The notes: generated by a model not told the origin, from the sequence alone. Positions 8,718 to 17,314 are shown, counted from the stretch's first letter. The stretch: DNA of 64,000 bases from Acetobacterium sp965140355 (GCA_965140355.1 OZ223191.1:186001-250000), one strand, 5' to 3'. Translations and numbers: made by a program.

Positions 8718-9278
8718 ATGATTACGAAAGAAAAAATTGAAAGAATTAATGAATTAGCGAGCAAAAAAAAAATAGTTGGCTTAACCGAAGATGAAGCGGA
8801 TGAGCAATTAACTCTACGCGTAGAATATCTTCAAGCGGTAAGAAAAAATTTCCGCGAACAGTTAGATTCGATTACGATTGTGGATGATCCGCAATGTAAT
8901 AATAAAAAAGGAGGAAGCAAAATGGAAAAAGATGGTAACAAAGGCGTTTACGGGAGTGCTGAAGACTTAGGAGCTAAAGACAAATTAGGCGCAGGCGGCG
9001 AAGCTGCGATCTATAGCGAAGCAGAAGAATTAGCAAAAACTAATTCAGAAGATGTTGATAAATTTATGGCCGATCCAGATGGAGATGATCAGAAAAAACC
9101 TCAGGCAAAAAAAACACAAGCCGCGCAACAAGATCTTGAAGGTGGCGTTTATGAAGAAGCGGAGATTTTAAGTGAAAAAGATAAAGCCGATGGTGATTGC
9201 GGAGCAGGAATTTATAGCGAAGGAGAAGAATTAGCAAAAAAAAATATTGAACAAGAACATGATTTTATGGCAGAGTAG
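8718..9278 (+). CDS. DUF896 (YnzC-like) protein fused to an acidic Tyr-Glu repeat domain
   Basis: A 186-residue frame with two parts. Residues 1-57 match the small DUF896/YnzC family (ITKEKIERINELASKKK, then LTEDE and LRVEYLQAVR), which normally ends at about 65-80 residues. Residues 76-119 and 143-186 are two 44-residue repeats that align without gaps with 24 identities, and each holds two copies of a shorter motif, (V/I)Y-x-x-(A/G)E-x-L, beginning at 77, 98, 144 and 165. The linker (120-142) is rich in Lys, Gln and Ala. The second part is very acidic, contains one cysteine (161) and shows no membrane segment. An AGGAGG site with ideal spacing precedes an in-frame ATG at codon 69, so the repeat domain may also be made alone. 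I do not recognise the repeat. The start at 8718 has AAAGGAG. Confidence 0.8.
   Translation: MITKEKIERINELASKKKIVGLTEDEADEQLTLRVEYLQAVRKNFREQLDSITIVDDPQCNNKKGGSKMEKDGNKGVYGSAEDLGAKDKLGAGGEAAIYSEAEELAKTNSEDVDKFMADPDGDDQKKPQAKKTQAAQQDLEGGVYEEAEILSEKDKADGDCGAGIYSEGEELAKKNIEQEHDFMAE
8909..8924 (+). promoter_or_regulatory. Internal ribosome binding site and in-frame ATG inside the DUF896 fusion
   Basis: AGGAGG at 8909-8914 is followed after 7 nt by ATG 8922, which is codon 69 of the surrounding frame. This is as good as any gene start in the window and would give a 118-residue protein made only of the repeat domain. Confidence 0.6.
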
Positions 9279-9310
9279 AAGAATAATTAATATCAGGGAG
9301 ATGACAATCG

Positions 9311-10744
9311 ATGATTGCTGAAGAGAAAGAAAAAAGTGCGGGAACACAATTACAGGAAAAATTAACCAAAAAATGGGAATTGGCATGGAAGAATATTGAC
9401 GATGAAGCGTCGCAAACGGTAAAAAAAATCAGTGCTGACTATATTAACTTTCTAACGGTTGGAAAAACAGAACGTCAATGTGCTATGCTAAGTATCGAAC
9501 TGGCAAAAAAAGCCGGATTCAGATCAATCGAGGTTTATCAGGAAATTGGAAAAATAGAACCGGGGGATAAGGTTTATATTGTTCACAAAGATAAAACGGT
9601 AGTGTTTTTTATTGCTGGTGTTGACCCTATTGATCAAGGGATGGCGATTGTTGGTGCACACATTGATTCGCCACGGTTAGATTTAAAACCATCACCACTT
9701 TACGAAAGTGATGATATGGCATTTTTTAAAACGCATTATTACGGAGGAATTAAGAAATATCAGTGGGTAACGATTCCGCTGGCAATCCATGGAACAGTAA
9801 TAAAAAAAGATGGAGTGATTATTAATCTTTCCATTGGAGAAGCGGCCGAAGATCCGGTTTTTTGTATAACTGATTTACTTCCACATCTTTCTCAAGAACA
9901 GAATGCGAAAAAAATGACGGAAGGAATTACTGGCGAAGGTCTTAATCTGATTGTTGGCAGTCAGCCTTTTCCGGAAAAAGATTTAAAAGATGCAGTGAAA
10001 CTGAATGTTTTAAAATATCTTAATGATAAATATGGGATGGTCGAAGACGATTTTGCGACAGCTGAGTTAGAAGTTGTACCGGCAGGAGCCGCACGTCACG
10101 TCGGTTTTGATCAAAGTATGGTTGGCGGTTATGGCCAGGATGATCGTATTTGTGCCTATACAGCCCTTTGTGCACTGCTCGATCGAAATGATCCGAAACG
10201 TACTTTATGTGTGGTTCTTGCGGATAAAGAAGAAATCGGCAGTGTTGGTAATACGGGCATGCAGTCACGTTTTTTTGAAAATGCCGTAGCCGAAATGATA
10301 GATCTTATGAATATCAGTAAACCGGAAATATCAATCCGACGATGTTTGATGAACTCGGAAATGCTTTCAGCCGATGTCACTGCTGCGGTAGATCCAAACT
10401 TCTCCGGTACCCATGACAAAGGAAATGCCCCTTACATTGGAAAAGGCATGGTCTTATCTAAATATGGTGGTGCGCGAGGAAAATCTGGATCGAATGATGC
10501 TCACGCAGAATTTATGGGGAAAATGAGGAAAACGCTGGATGAAGCTGGCGTCATTTGGCAAATGGGCGAGTTAGGACGTGTGGATCTTGGTGGTGGTGGC
10601 ACGATTGCTTATATTTTAGCGAAATATGGGATGGATGTACTTGATTGCGGCCCCGCCCTGTTGAGCATGCACGCACCATTTGAAGTAGCATCAAAAATTG
10701 ACTTGTATATGTGTTATAAAGGATACAAAGCATTTTTGAATTAA
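9311..10744 (+). CDS. M18-family aminopeptidase
   Basis: A 477-residue zinc aminopeptidase of the aspartyl-aminopeptidase (M18) family, which removes N-terminal residues from peptides in the cytoplasm. The two-metal site is visible: AHIDSPRLD (about 116-124, first His), SMVGGYGQDDR with the bridging Asp (about 270-280), DKEEIGS with the catalytic Glu pair (about 305-311), DVTAAVDPNF, and the final His in LLSMHAPFE (about 452-460). Its position after the repeat protein (33 nt gap) suggests co-transcription. The length fits the longer clostridial branch of the family. Confidence 0.93.
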   Translation: MIAEEKEKSAGTQLQEKLTKKWELAWKNIDDEASQTVKKISADYINFLTVGKTERQCAMLSIELAKKAGFRSIEVYQEIGKIEPGDKVYIVHKDKTVVFFIAGVDPIDQGMAIVGAHIDSPRLDLKPSPLYESDDMAFFKTHYYGGIKKYQWVTIPLAIHGTVIKKDGVIINLSIGEAAEDPVFCITDLLPHLSQEQNAKKMTEGITGEGLNLIVGSQPFPEKDLKDAVKLNVLKYLNDKYGMVEDDFATAELEVVPAGAARHVGFDQSMVGGYGQDDRICAYTALCALLDRNDPKRTLCVVLADKEEIGSVGNTGMQSRFFENAVAEMIDLMNISKPEISIRRCLMNSEMLSADVTAAVDPNFSGTHDKGNAPYIGKGMVLSKYGGARGKSGSNDAHAEFMGKMRKTLDEAGVIWQMGELGRVDLGGGGTIAYILAKYGMDVLDCGPALLSMHAPFEVASKIDLYMCYKGYKAFLN

Positions 10745-10865
10745 AACGAAAGAACAAAATAATACTCTTTCAAACAAAGTGGTAGTTAACATAGCGATAT
10801 GTTAATATAGTAACAAACGCGATATAATATATTGTTACCCATTATCCAATATAAGTTAATCTTAA

Positions 10866-10922
10866 AATGGTAATTTTTGTCTAAAATATATAATTTTTAG
10901 ACTAATAATTATCATTTTTTTT
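10866..10922 (+). terminator. Long AT-rich terminator or rnf leader attenuator
   Basis: GTCTAAAA (10879-10886) pairs with TTTTAGAC (10895-10902), extended by AATGGTAAT (10866-10874) with ATTATCATT (10908-10916, one G-U pair) across an internal loop, and followed by T residues to 10922. It probably ends the aminopeptidase transcript. If the TATAAT at 10823 is a promoter, it would instead be an attenuator in the rnf leader. Confidence 0.55.
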
Positions 10923-10991
10923 ATTGCTTGATTGGTTGCAGTATTATTTTAAACAAATTTATTGATAAATATAGAAAAAAGTTAATTTATA

Positions 10992-11000
10992 TGTTATGAT
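10992..11000 (+). promoter_or_regulatory. Candidate rnf promoter (extended -10)
   Basis: TGTTATGAT fits TGn plus TATGAT, downstream of an A-rich tract (10971-10984). No convincing -35 box. Start would be near 11007, giving a leader of about 64 nt. Confidence 0.45.
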
Positions 11001-11070
11001 ACTGCCTATATATACAAGTATACAGTGTCTCTTGTGTAAAAAATTTAATTTGAGGGGTGTTTAACTAAAA

Positions 11071-12402
11071 ATGAATGTAAAACATGGAACCTTTAAGGGG
11101 GGGATTCACCCACCTTATAGAAAGGAAAGTACTGCTGAAGTTCCTTTGGGCTTTGGCAAAAAACCGGAAATGGTGATCATACCAATGTCACTTCATATTG
11201 GTGCACCGTGTACTCCGATTGTAAAAAAAGGTGATACGGTTTTTCTTGGACAGCGGGTGGGAGATCCAAATGGATTTGTTTCGGTACCTGTTCACGCAAG
11301 TGTATCAGGAAAAGTAATTGCGGTTGAAGAACGTCCACATGCATCGGGTGATCGGGTCATGTCAGTTGTTATTGAATCGGATGGTTTGGATACGATTGAT
11401 CCATCGATTAAATCGTATGGAACTTTGGAAGATATGGATGCCGATGCGATAAAAAAAATGGTTTTAAATGCTGGAATTGTTGGGCTCGGAGGAGCGACCT
11501 TTCCGACTCATGTAAAGCTTGCAATACCACCAGATAAAAAGGTTGACTGTGTCATCTTAAATGGTGCTGAATGTGAACCCTATTTAACGGCAGATCATCA
11601 TTTGATGACAGCACAAGCTGAAAAGGTTGTCATGGGTTTAAAATTGGCGATGAAATCAGTTGGTGTTGAAAAAGGATTTATTGGGGTTGAAGATAATAAA
11701 ACTGATGCCATCGAAGCATTGGTAAAAGCGATTGGAAACGATAGCAAATTAGAAGTTTATTCACTTCATACAAAATATCCACAAGGGGCTGAAAAACAGC
11801 TAATTGCTGCCATCACTGGTCGCGAAGTTCCATCTGGGGCATTGCCGGCAGATGCCGGTGTGGTAGTAATGAATGTTGGAACCGCAGCTCAAATAGCAGA
11901 GTCAATGATCACCGGTTTGCCATTGTATAAACGATTTTTAACCTGTACCGGAGATGCGATTAAGAATCCTCAGACCATGGAGATCCGAATTGGCGTTCCA
12001 TTTCAGTCAGTCATTGATCAATGTGGTGGTTTTTCTTCTGAACCAGGTAAGGTTATTTCCGGTGGTCCGATGATGGGTGTGACTCAATTCGTAACTGACA
12101 TTCCGGTTATGAAGGGAACGTCAGGAATTCTTTGTCTAACGAAAGAATCAGCAAAAATTGCGACGCCATCAAATTGCATTCATTGCGGTAAATGTGTTGG
12201 GGTATGTCCAATTCATTTACAACCACTTAATATTGCTGAGTATTCTCAACGAAATATGTGGGATAAATGTGAATCAAACAATGCCATGGATTGTATCGAA
12301 TGTGGGAGTTGTTCATATATCTGTCCTGCAAAACGAACTTTGGTATCATCCATTCGGGTTGCAAAGCGTGAAATTATCGCGCAAAGAAGAAAAGGAAATT
12401 AG
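11071..12402 (+). CDS. rnfC: Rnf complex subunit RnfC
   Basis: A 443-residue soluble subunit of the Rnf complex, the membrane enzyme that passes electrons from reduced ferredoxin to NAD and exports Na+ (Acetobacterium) or H+. RnfC is the NAD-facing part: the glycine-rich GLGGATFP loop (about 137-144) and the NGAECEPYLTAD region (about 165-176) bind NADH and FMN as in the Nqo1/NuoF family. Two [4Fe-4S] motifs follow, CIHCGKCVGVCP from about 369 and CIECGSCSYICP from about 410. It is the first gene of rnfCDGEAB. The ribosome binding site GAGGGG (11052-11057) is rather far from the ATG. Confidence 0.97.
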   Translation: MNVKHGTFKGGIHPPYRKESTAEVPLGFGKKPEMVIIPMSLHIGAPCTPIVKKGDTVFLGQRVGDPNGFVSVPVHASVSGKVIAVEERPHASGDRVMSVVIESDGLDTIDPSIKSYGTLEDMDADAIKKMVLNAGIVGLGGATFPTHVKLAIPPDKKVDCVILNGAECEPYLTADHHLMTAQAEKVVMGLKLAMKSVGVEKGFIGVEDNKTDAIEALVKAIGNDSKLEVYSLHTKYPQGAEKQLIAAITGREVPSGALPADAGVVVMNVGTAAQIAESMITGLPLYKRFLTCTGDAIKNPQTMEIRIGVPFQSVIDQCGGFSSEPGKVISGGPMMGVTQFVTDIPVMKGTSGILCLTKESAKIATPSNCIHCGKCVGVCPIHLQPLNIAEYSQRNMWDKCESNNAMDCIECGSCSYICPAKRTLVSSIRVAKREIIAQRRKGN

Positions 12403-12413
12403 GAGGAATATTG

Positions 12414-13370
12414 ATGAATGAATTAAATCTTACGGTGTCATCATCCCCTCATATCCGGGCAAAACATACCACAGCCAGTATTATGCAAAATGTTATTATT
12501 GCTTTATTACCTGCATTGGCTGTAGCAGGATATGTTTTTGGACTATGGGCATTGGCACTTGTGGCAATTTGTGTGATCTCATCTGTAGTTACTGAAGCAG
12601 TTATTCAAAAACTGCTAAAAAAACCGATTACAGTCAATGATTGGAGTGCGGTTGTAACAGGGGTGCTGTTAGCGTTCAATTTACCGATTAATGCACCCTG
12701 GTGGATTGCTGTTGTCGGATCAGTTTTTGCAATTGCGATTGTTAAACAATGTTTTGGCGGTTTAGGTCAGAATTTTATCAATCCGGCACTTGCTGCTCGA
12801 GCCTTTTTATTGGCTTCCTGGCCTGGTCATATGACCAGCACCGCTTATATTCCGTTAACTGATACAGTTACTACGGCAACACCTTTAGCTTTATTAAAAG
12901 CTGGAGAAACAGGTAGTATGCCTTCAACACTGGATTTATTCACGGGATTAAATGGGGTTTATGGTTGTATTGGTGAAATATCAGCGTTAGCTTTGTTAAT
13001 TGGTGGACTTTATCTTATTTATAAAGGTATTATTAGTTGGCGGATTCCAATCATTTATTTATTGACAATTGCGATCTTTGCGCTTCTTGTTGGACAAGAT
13101 CCAATTGTACATATGGTATCCGGCGGGGTAATGTTAGGGGCGTTTTTTATGGCAACTGACTATGCTTCATCACCAGTTACCGCTAAAGGTCAAATTATCT
13201 ATGCAATCGGCTGTGGCTTGATTACTATGATTATTCGTCTATACGGTGGATATCCAGAAGGATGTTCTTATTCAATACTACTTATGAATGTTGCAACACC
13301 TCTAATTGAACGCTTCACCAAAGAACGAATCTATGGTGTAACCAAGACCAAGAAGGAGGTTAAAGCATAA
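12414..13370 (+). CDS. rnfD: Rnf complex membrane subunit RnfD
   Basis: A 318-residue integral membrane protein related to NqrB, with about nine or ten hydrophobic segments. The covalent flavin site is the (S/T)xAT motif TTAT at 153-156, so FMN should be attached by a phosphoester to Thr156. It works with RnfG, RnfE and RnfA in electron transfer across the membrane. ATG 12414 is the start because AGGAGG (12401-12406) lies 7 nt upstream; a TTG just before it is not needed. The ribosome binding site overlaps the rnfC stop codon, which supports coupling. Confidence 0.96.
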   Translation: MNELNLTVSSSPHIRAKHTTASIMQNVIIALLPALAVAGYVFGLWALALVAICVISSVVTEAVIQKLLKKPITVNDWSAVVTGVLLAFNLPINAPWWIAVVGSVFAIAIVKQCFGGLGQNFINPALAARAFLLASWPGHMTSTAYIPLTDTVTTATPLALLKAGETGSMPSTLDLFTGLNGVYGCIGEISALALLIGGLYLIYKGIISWRIPIIYLLTIAIFALLVGQDPIVHMVSGGVMLGAFFMATDYASSPVTAKGQIIYAIGCGLITMIIRLYGGYPEGCSYSILLMNVATPLIERFTKERIYGVTKTKKEVKA

Positions 13371-13993
13371 TGGAAACCAAAGAAAAAGTGCAGATCGATT
13401 GGAAAGTCGTATTTAAATTAGGCTTTATATTGCTGCTTATCTCTGGAGTGGCTGCCTGCTGTCTGGCATTTACGAATTATGTAACGGCTGGGACCATTGA
13501 AGAAATGAATATAAAAGCAAATACAGTAGCTCGTCAGGAAGTACTTCCTGAAGCATCTGACTTTGAACAAGTAGCAGCTGAAGATGTCGTTAAGATGGCG
13601 GAAGAAATTGGAATGGAAAATCCAGGAGAATTGCTGGAAGTCTATACCGGGAAAAATGGCAACGATATTGTGGGGTATACTGTAAAGTCGGGTCCATCTA
13701 GCGGTTTTGGGGGAGAAGTTCAGGTGTTAACCGGGATTTCAACCGACGGAATCATAACTGGGATTACAATTATTAAGCATAATGAAACCCCAGGCTTAGG
13801 AGCGCTGTCAACGGGCGAGTGGAATGATCAATTTACTGGTAAATCAACAGCAGAGGAATTGGTTGTTGTAAAAGGAACGGCTAAAGAAAATAGCAATGAA
13901 ATTCAGGCTATTACTGGCTCTACTATCACTTCCAAAGCGGTCACTGAAGGGGTAAACACATCTATTGAAGTTTACCATATTTTGTCGAAATAG
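13370..13993 (+). CDS. rnfG: Rnf complex flavoprotein subunit RnfG
   Basis: A 207-residue protein with one N-terminal membrane anchor (about 15-37) and an extracytoplasmic FMN-binding domain. The flavinylation motif TGST lies at 182-185 (AITGSTITS), so FMN is expected on Thr185, attached by an ApbE-type transferase encoded elsewhere. The region SGFGGEVQVLTGIS and the NETPGLG loop (about 138-144) are typical of RnfG/NqrC. The ATG overlaps the rnfD stop by one base, showing tight coupling. Confidence 0.96.
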   Translation: METKEKVQIDWKVVFKLGFILLLISGVAACCLAFTNYVTAGTIEEMNIKANTVARQEVLPEASDFEQVAAEDVVKMAEEIGMENPGELLEVYTGKNGNDIVGYTVKSGPSSGFGGEVQVLTGISTDGIITGITIIKHNETPGLGALSTGEWNDQFTGKSTAEELVVVKGTAKENSNEIQAITGSTITSKAVTEGVNTSIEVYHILSK

Positions 13994-14008
13994 GAGGAAA
14001 ATAAAAAG

Positions 14009-14599
14009 ATGAATTTTATGAAAAATCTCACGAAGGGAATCATACGAGAAAATCCTATCTTCGTACTTCTGCTAGGGATGTGTCCGACTCTTGCGGTAAC
14101 CACATCAGCAGTTAATGGTATGGGCATGGGTTTAGCAACTTGTGCAGTACTGATCTGTTCGAATGTGGTAATCTCGGCTTTGCGAAAAGTGATTCCTGAT
14201 AATATTAGAATTCCTGCTTTTGTAGTTATTATTGCATCCTTTGTAACTATTGTTGGGATGCTGATGAAAGCATATTTACCGTCACTAGATGCATCATTAG
14301 GATTATTTATCCCTTTGATTGTAGTAAACTGCATCATTTTAGGTCGTGCAGAAGCGTTTGCATTTGGAAATGGCGTAGTAGATTCTTTTGCGGATGGGCT
14401 TGGAATGGGACTAGGTTTTACTCTGGCCCTGACAATTTTAGGTTCGATTCGAGAAATTTTAGGAGCTGGTAGTATTTTTGGATTCTCTTTATTTGGTCCA
14501 TCATATGAACCGGTTTTGTTAATGATCTTGCCTCCTGGGGCATTTTTAACCCTTGGTCTTTTAATTGGTCTCATTAACTGGAAAACGAAAAAGGCATAG
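14009..14599 (+). CDS. rnfE: Rnf complex membrane subunit RnfE
   Basis: A 196-residue integral membrane protein of the RnfE/NqrD family with about six membrane segments. RnfE and RnfA are homologous and pack in opposite orientations. In Nqr and Rnf structures the pair holds an iron-sulfur centre between conserved cysteines; here the LGMCPTLAVTT (about 24-34) and VVNCIILGRAEAF (about 108-120) motifs provide Cys residues. It starts after AGGAGG (13992-13997) and is 15 nt from rnfG. Confidence 0.96.
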   Translation: MNFMKNLTKGIIRENPIFVLLLGMCPTLAVTTSAVNGMGMGLATCAVLICSNVVISALRKVIPDNIRIPAFVVIIASFVTIVGMLMKAYLPSLDASLGLFIPLIVVNCIILGRAEAFAFGNGVVDSFADGLGMGLGFTLALTILGSIREILGAGSIFGFSLFGPSYEPVLLMILPPGAFLTLGLLIGLINWKTKKA

Positions 14600-14611
14600 G
14601 GGGAGATATCG

Positions 14612-15190
14612 ATGACTTTAATTTTTATAATGATCAGTGCAATTTTTGTCAATAATTTTGTATTATCACGATTTTTAGGTATTTGTCCGTTTTTAGGGGT
14701 TTCCAAGCAAGTTGAAACCGCTGTTGGTATGGGGGTTGCGGTAACCTTTGTTATGGCGTTGGCATCTGCTATAACCTTTGTTGTTCAGTATTCAATTCTT
14801 GATCCGTTGGGTCTTGGATATTTACAAACCATCGCCTTTATTCTTGTTATTGCAACTTTGGTGCAATTGGTTGAAATGATTATTAAAAAAGCAAGCCCTT
14901 CTCTGTATCAAGCATTGGGGGTTTACCTCCCTTTGATAACAACAAACTGTGCGGTATTAGGGGTTGCGCTTTTAAATATTCAATTTAAATATAATTTTAT
15001 TGAAACCATATTTCATGGCGTTGGAGCAGCGTTAGGTTTCACGCTTGCCATTGTTTTATTTGCTGGTATTCGTGAGCGGCTTGAAACATCGGCAGTGCCG
15101 AAAGCTCTTGAAGGATTTCCTATTGCATTGTTAACAGCTGGTTTAATGGCAATTGCATTTCTGGGATTCTCCGGAATGAAATTAGGTTAA
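14612..15190 (+). CDS. rnfA: Rnf complex membrane subunit RnfA
   Basis: A 192-residue membrane protein of the RnfA/NqrE family with about six membrane segments. The conserved N-terminal FVNNFVLSRFLGICPFLGVS (about 10-29) and TTNCAVLGVALLN (about 109-121) motifs carry the two cysteines that pair with those of RnfE around the intramembrane iron-sulfur site. It is preceded by GGGGGAG and lies 12 nt after rnfE. Confidence 0.96.
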   Translation: MTLIFIMISAIFVNNFVLSRFLGICPFLGVSKQVETAVGMGVAVTFVMALASAITFVVQYSILDPLGLGYLQTIAFILVIATLVQLVEMIIKKASPSLYQALGVYLPLITTNCAVLGVALLNIQFKYNFIETIFHGVGAALGFTLAIVLFAGIRERLETSAVPKALEGFPIALLTAGLMAIAFLGFSGMKLG

Positions 15191-15203
15191 GGGGGATATA
15201 GAA

Positions 15204-16205
15204 ATGTTAGAAGCGATTTTAGTGCCAGTCGGTATCCTCGGGGTATTTGGTTTAGTGTTTGGAATTGGCCTTGCCATTGCTGCTAAGGTGTTTGAAGTAT
15301 ATGAAGATCCACGCGTTCCCTTGGTCAGAGCAGCGTTACCAGGTGCTAACTGTGGGGGCTGCGGACTACCGGGTTGTGATGCGTTGGCTTCTGGGGTAGT
15401 AAATGGGACTGCAGCAATAGATGCCTGTCCGGTTGGTGGAGCTGAGTGTACCGCAGCCATAGCTGAAATTATGGGGATGGAAGCGGGAAGTGCCGTTAAA
15501 AAAGTTGCCACGGTAATTTGTCAGGGGACTTGTGAAACGGCGCCGAACCGCGCCGAATATTATGGTGAAATGGACTGTCGTGAAGCGATGATCGCTTCTG
15601 GCGGTGCAAAAGGCTGCCGTTATGGTTGTATGGGTTATGGGACCTGTAAAGCCGTTTGTCCTTTTGACGCAATTGTCATCGGGGACGATGGATTACCAAA
15701 AGTTGATCCGGATAAATGTACATCCTGTGGTAAATGCGTGGATGCCTGTCCGAAATCCATTATGCAACTGGTGCCAGCGGCCCAGGAAGTTATTGTTAAA
15801 TGCCATAATCTGGATAAAGGTAAGGTTGCTCGTTTATCGTGTTCAACAGCCTGTATTGCCTGTGGCGCTTGTAAGAAAGCCTGTCGATTTGATGCAATTA
15901 CGATTGAAAATAATTGTGCGAAAATCGATTATGATAAGTGTCGTCAATGCTACGAATGTGTTGATAAATGCCCAATGAATTGTATTTCCGGTGATGTGGA
16001 GTATGGAAAATCAACAGCTTATATCATTGAAGAAAATTGTATTGCGTGCGGATTGTGTGCTAAAAATTGTCCGGTAAATGCAATTACCGGTGAAATTAAA
16101 AAGCCACCTTATGTTATTGATCATGATATGTGTATTGGTTGTGGCATCTGTTTCGATAAATGCCGAAAAAGTGCGATTGAAATGCGTCCTAATAAAAGCA
16201 AGTAA
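15204..16205 (+). CDS. rnfB: Rnf complex ferredoxin-like subunit RnfB
   Basis: A 333-residue iron-sulfur protein that accepts electrons from ferredoxin. The N-terminus is one membrane anchor (about 5-28). A four-cysteine cluster domain follows (Cys50, 53, 58, 75 in the CGGCGLPGC region), and then six ferredoxin-type motifs, including CTSCGKCVDACP, CRQCYECVDKCP, CIACGLCAKNCP and CIGCGICFDKCR. The expanded set of motifs is as in Acetobacterium RnfB, larger than in proteobacteria. It is the last gene of the operon, which ends at the terminator 16327-16359. Confidence 0.97.
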   Translation: MLEAILVPVGILGVFGLVFGIGLAIAAKVFEVYEDPRVPLVRAALPGANCGGCGLPGCDALASGVVNGTAAIDACPVGGAECTAAIAEIMGMEAGSAVKKVATVICQGTCETAPNRAEYYGEMDCREAMIASGGAKGCRYGCMGYGTCKAVCPFDAIVIGDDGLPKVDPDKCTSCGKCVDACPKSIMQLVPAAQEVIVKCHNLDKGKVARLSCSTACIACGACKKACRFDAITIENNCAKIDYDKCRQCYECVDKCPMNCISGDVEYGKSTAYIIEENCIACGLCAKNCPVNAITGEIKKPPYVIDHDMCIGCGICFDKCRKSAIEMRPNKSK

Positions 16206-16326
16206 ATACTTAGACATACTAAAAAACTAACAGAAAATGTTAGCTTAGATCACCAAATTTGATTGAGTGATCATTGGACAAAAAAATTGAAAGTAATAAC
16301 AATTAATTTTTAATAAGGGTAGCATT
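16206..16326 (+). other. rnf 3' untranslated region with two hairpins
   Basis: CTAACA/TGTTAG (16227-16232 with 16238-16243) and GATCAC/GTGATC (16248-16253 with 16267-16272) form two small hairpins between the rnfB stop and the terminator. No open frame is evident. They may slow 3' decay of this abundant mRNA; that is inference. Confidence 0.5.
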
Positions 16327-16359
16327 AAAGACCTCTCATTTTCAATGAGAGGTCTTTTT
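16327..16359 (+). terminator. Intrinsic terminator of the rnf operon
   Basis: A perfect 14-bp stem (16327-16340 with 16344-16357), a TTC loop and a T tract. It is the strongest terminator in the window; A residues on its left suggest some bidirectional function. Confidence 0.92.
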
Positions 16360-16480
16360 CTTAAAAAATTATGACAATTAAGTTTTTGATCTAAATTTTA
16401 ATGAGAATTTTAGGAAACATGTATAAAATTAATTAGAATTCTGTTAAAATGGTAGTATTGTAGGGACGAGGAGGCTTAAT

Positions 16481-17188
16481 GTGGGAGAAAAGTCTGTTTA
16501 TCATGCGTCAATCAAAGAACTACCAGAAGATGAACGGCCTCAGGAAAAAATGATTCGTTTTGGTGCGAAAAGTTTAAGTAATGCGGAGCTCCTTGCGATC
16601 ATCATTCGAACCGGAACAAAGGATGCGACTTCGGTTGAGGTTAGCCGAAAAATTATTGAATTTATAGATAACGATTTATCTTATTTTCACCAGGTTGATG
16701 CGTTGGAACTTAAACGTAATCCTAATTTAGCAGGGGTTGGTATTGTCAAAGCCTGTCAGATAAAAGCTGCAATTGAATTGGGAATACGCGTAAAACAAAA
16801 TAATGTCATTAAAGTGAAAGTTTCAAGTCCCAGCGATGTTGTTGATTTATTAATGGATGAAATGCAGTATCTCAAACAGGAAAGTTTCAAGATCATTATT
16901 TTAGATACTAAAAACCAGATCATTAAAGTAGAGGGGATTAGTGTAGGAATTCTTAATGCTTCATTAGTTCATCCTCGCGAAGTTTTTGTAAAAGCAATTC
17001 GTCAACATGCGGCTGCCATTATTCTGGTTCATAATCATCCTTCAGGTGATCCCGAACCAAGTCGTGAAGATAAACTTATTACTAAGCGGCTGGTTGATGC
17101 TGGTGAGTTGTTAGGGATATCGGTGATTGATCATATTATCATTGGTCGTGGTTCTTTCTTGAGTTTTAAACAAGAAAGGCTTTTATAG
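16481..17188 (+). CDS. radC: RadC/JAB-domain protein
   Basis: A 235-residue protein with an N-terminal helix-hairpin-helix region (about 25-100) and a C-terminal JAB/MPN metalloprotein domain with the zinc signature HNHPSGDPEPSREDK (about 187-201). The family was named for DNA repair, but that role is not established and the catalytic function is unknown. The GTG start is chosen because GAGGAGG (16468-16474) lies 6 nt upstream; an overlapping ATG at 16479 is in another frame. The mre/min genes that often follow radC in Firmicutes are absent here. Confidence 0.93.
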   Translation: MGEKSVYHASIKELPEDERPQEKMIRFGAKSLSNAELLAIIIRTGTKDATSVEVSRKIIEFIDNDLSYFHQVDALELKRNPNLAGVGIVKACQIKAAIELGIRVKQNNVIKVKVSSPSDVVDLLMDEMQYLKQESFKIIILDTKNQIIKVEGISVGILNASLVHPREVFVKAIRQHAAAIILVHNHPSGDPEPSREDKLITKRLVDAGELLGISVIDHIIIGRGSFLSFKQERLL

Positions 17189-17207
17189 TAAATAGTTTAA
17201 AATAAAA

Positions 17208-17231
17208 AAAAGCGGATATATTACTGCTTTT
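17208..17231 (+). terminator. Weak terminator after radC
   Basis: AAAAGCGG (17208-17215) pairs with CTGCTTTT (17224-17231) with one G-U pair and an 8-nt loop. The T tract is only four bases long. Confidence 0.45.
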
Positions 17232-17314
17232 GAGATATGACTGTTCATATTTTAGGATTATATTAAAAGGGATGAAACTATTGCAATAAAAAAATAAAAT
17301 GGGGAGGTAAGGAT

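Larger units (their letters stand above)
10745..11070 (+). other. Structured, AT-rich intergenic region before rnfC
   Basis: These 326 bases contain no credible gene. I see a hairpin with a GCGA tetraloop (10786-10805), a GTAACAA/TTGTTAC inverted repeat (10810-10816 with 10832-10838) enclosing a TATAAT (10823-10828), a long terminator-like hairpin (10866-10922), an extended -10 box (10992-11000) and a weak hairpin (11011-11018 with 11031-11038) before the rnfC ribosome binding site. Confidence 0.6.

Noticed and set aside
13972..14706. 244-codon minus-strand open frame opposite rnfE and rnfA
   Set aside because: It is antisense to two clearly conserved Rnf genes; the long frame reflects codon bias of membrane proteins.
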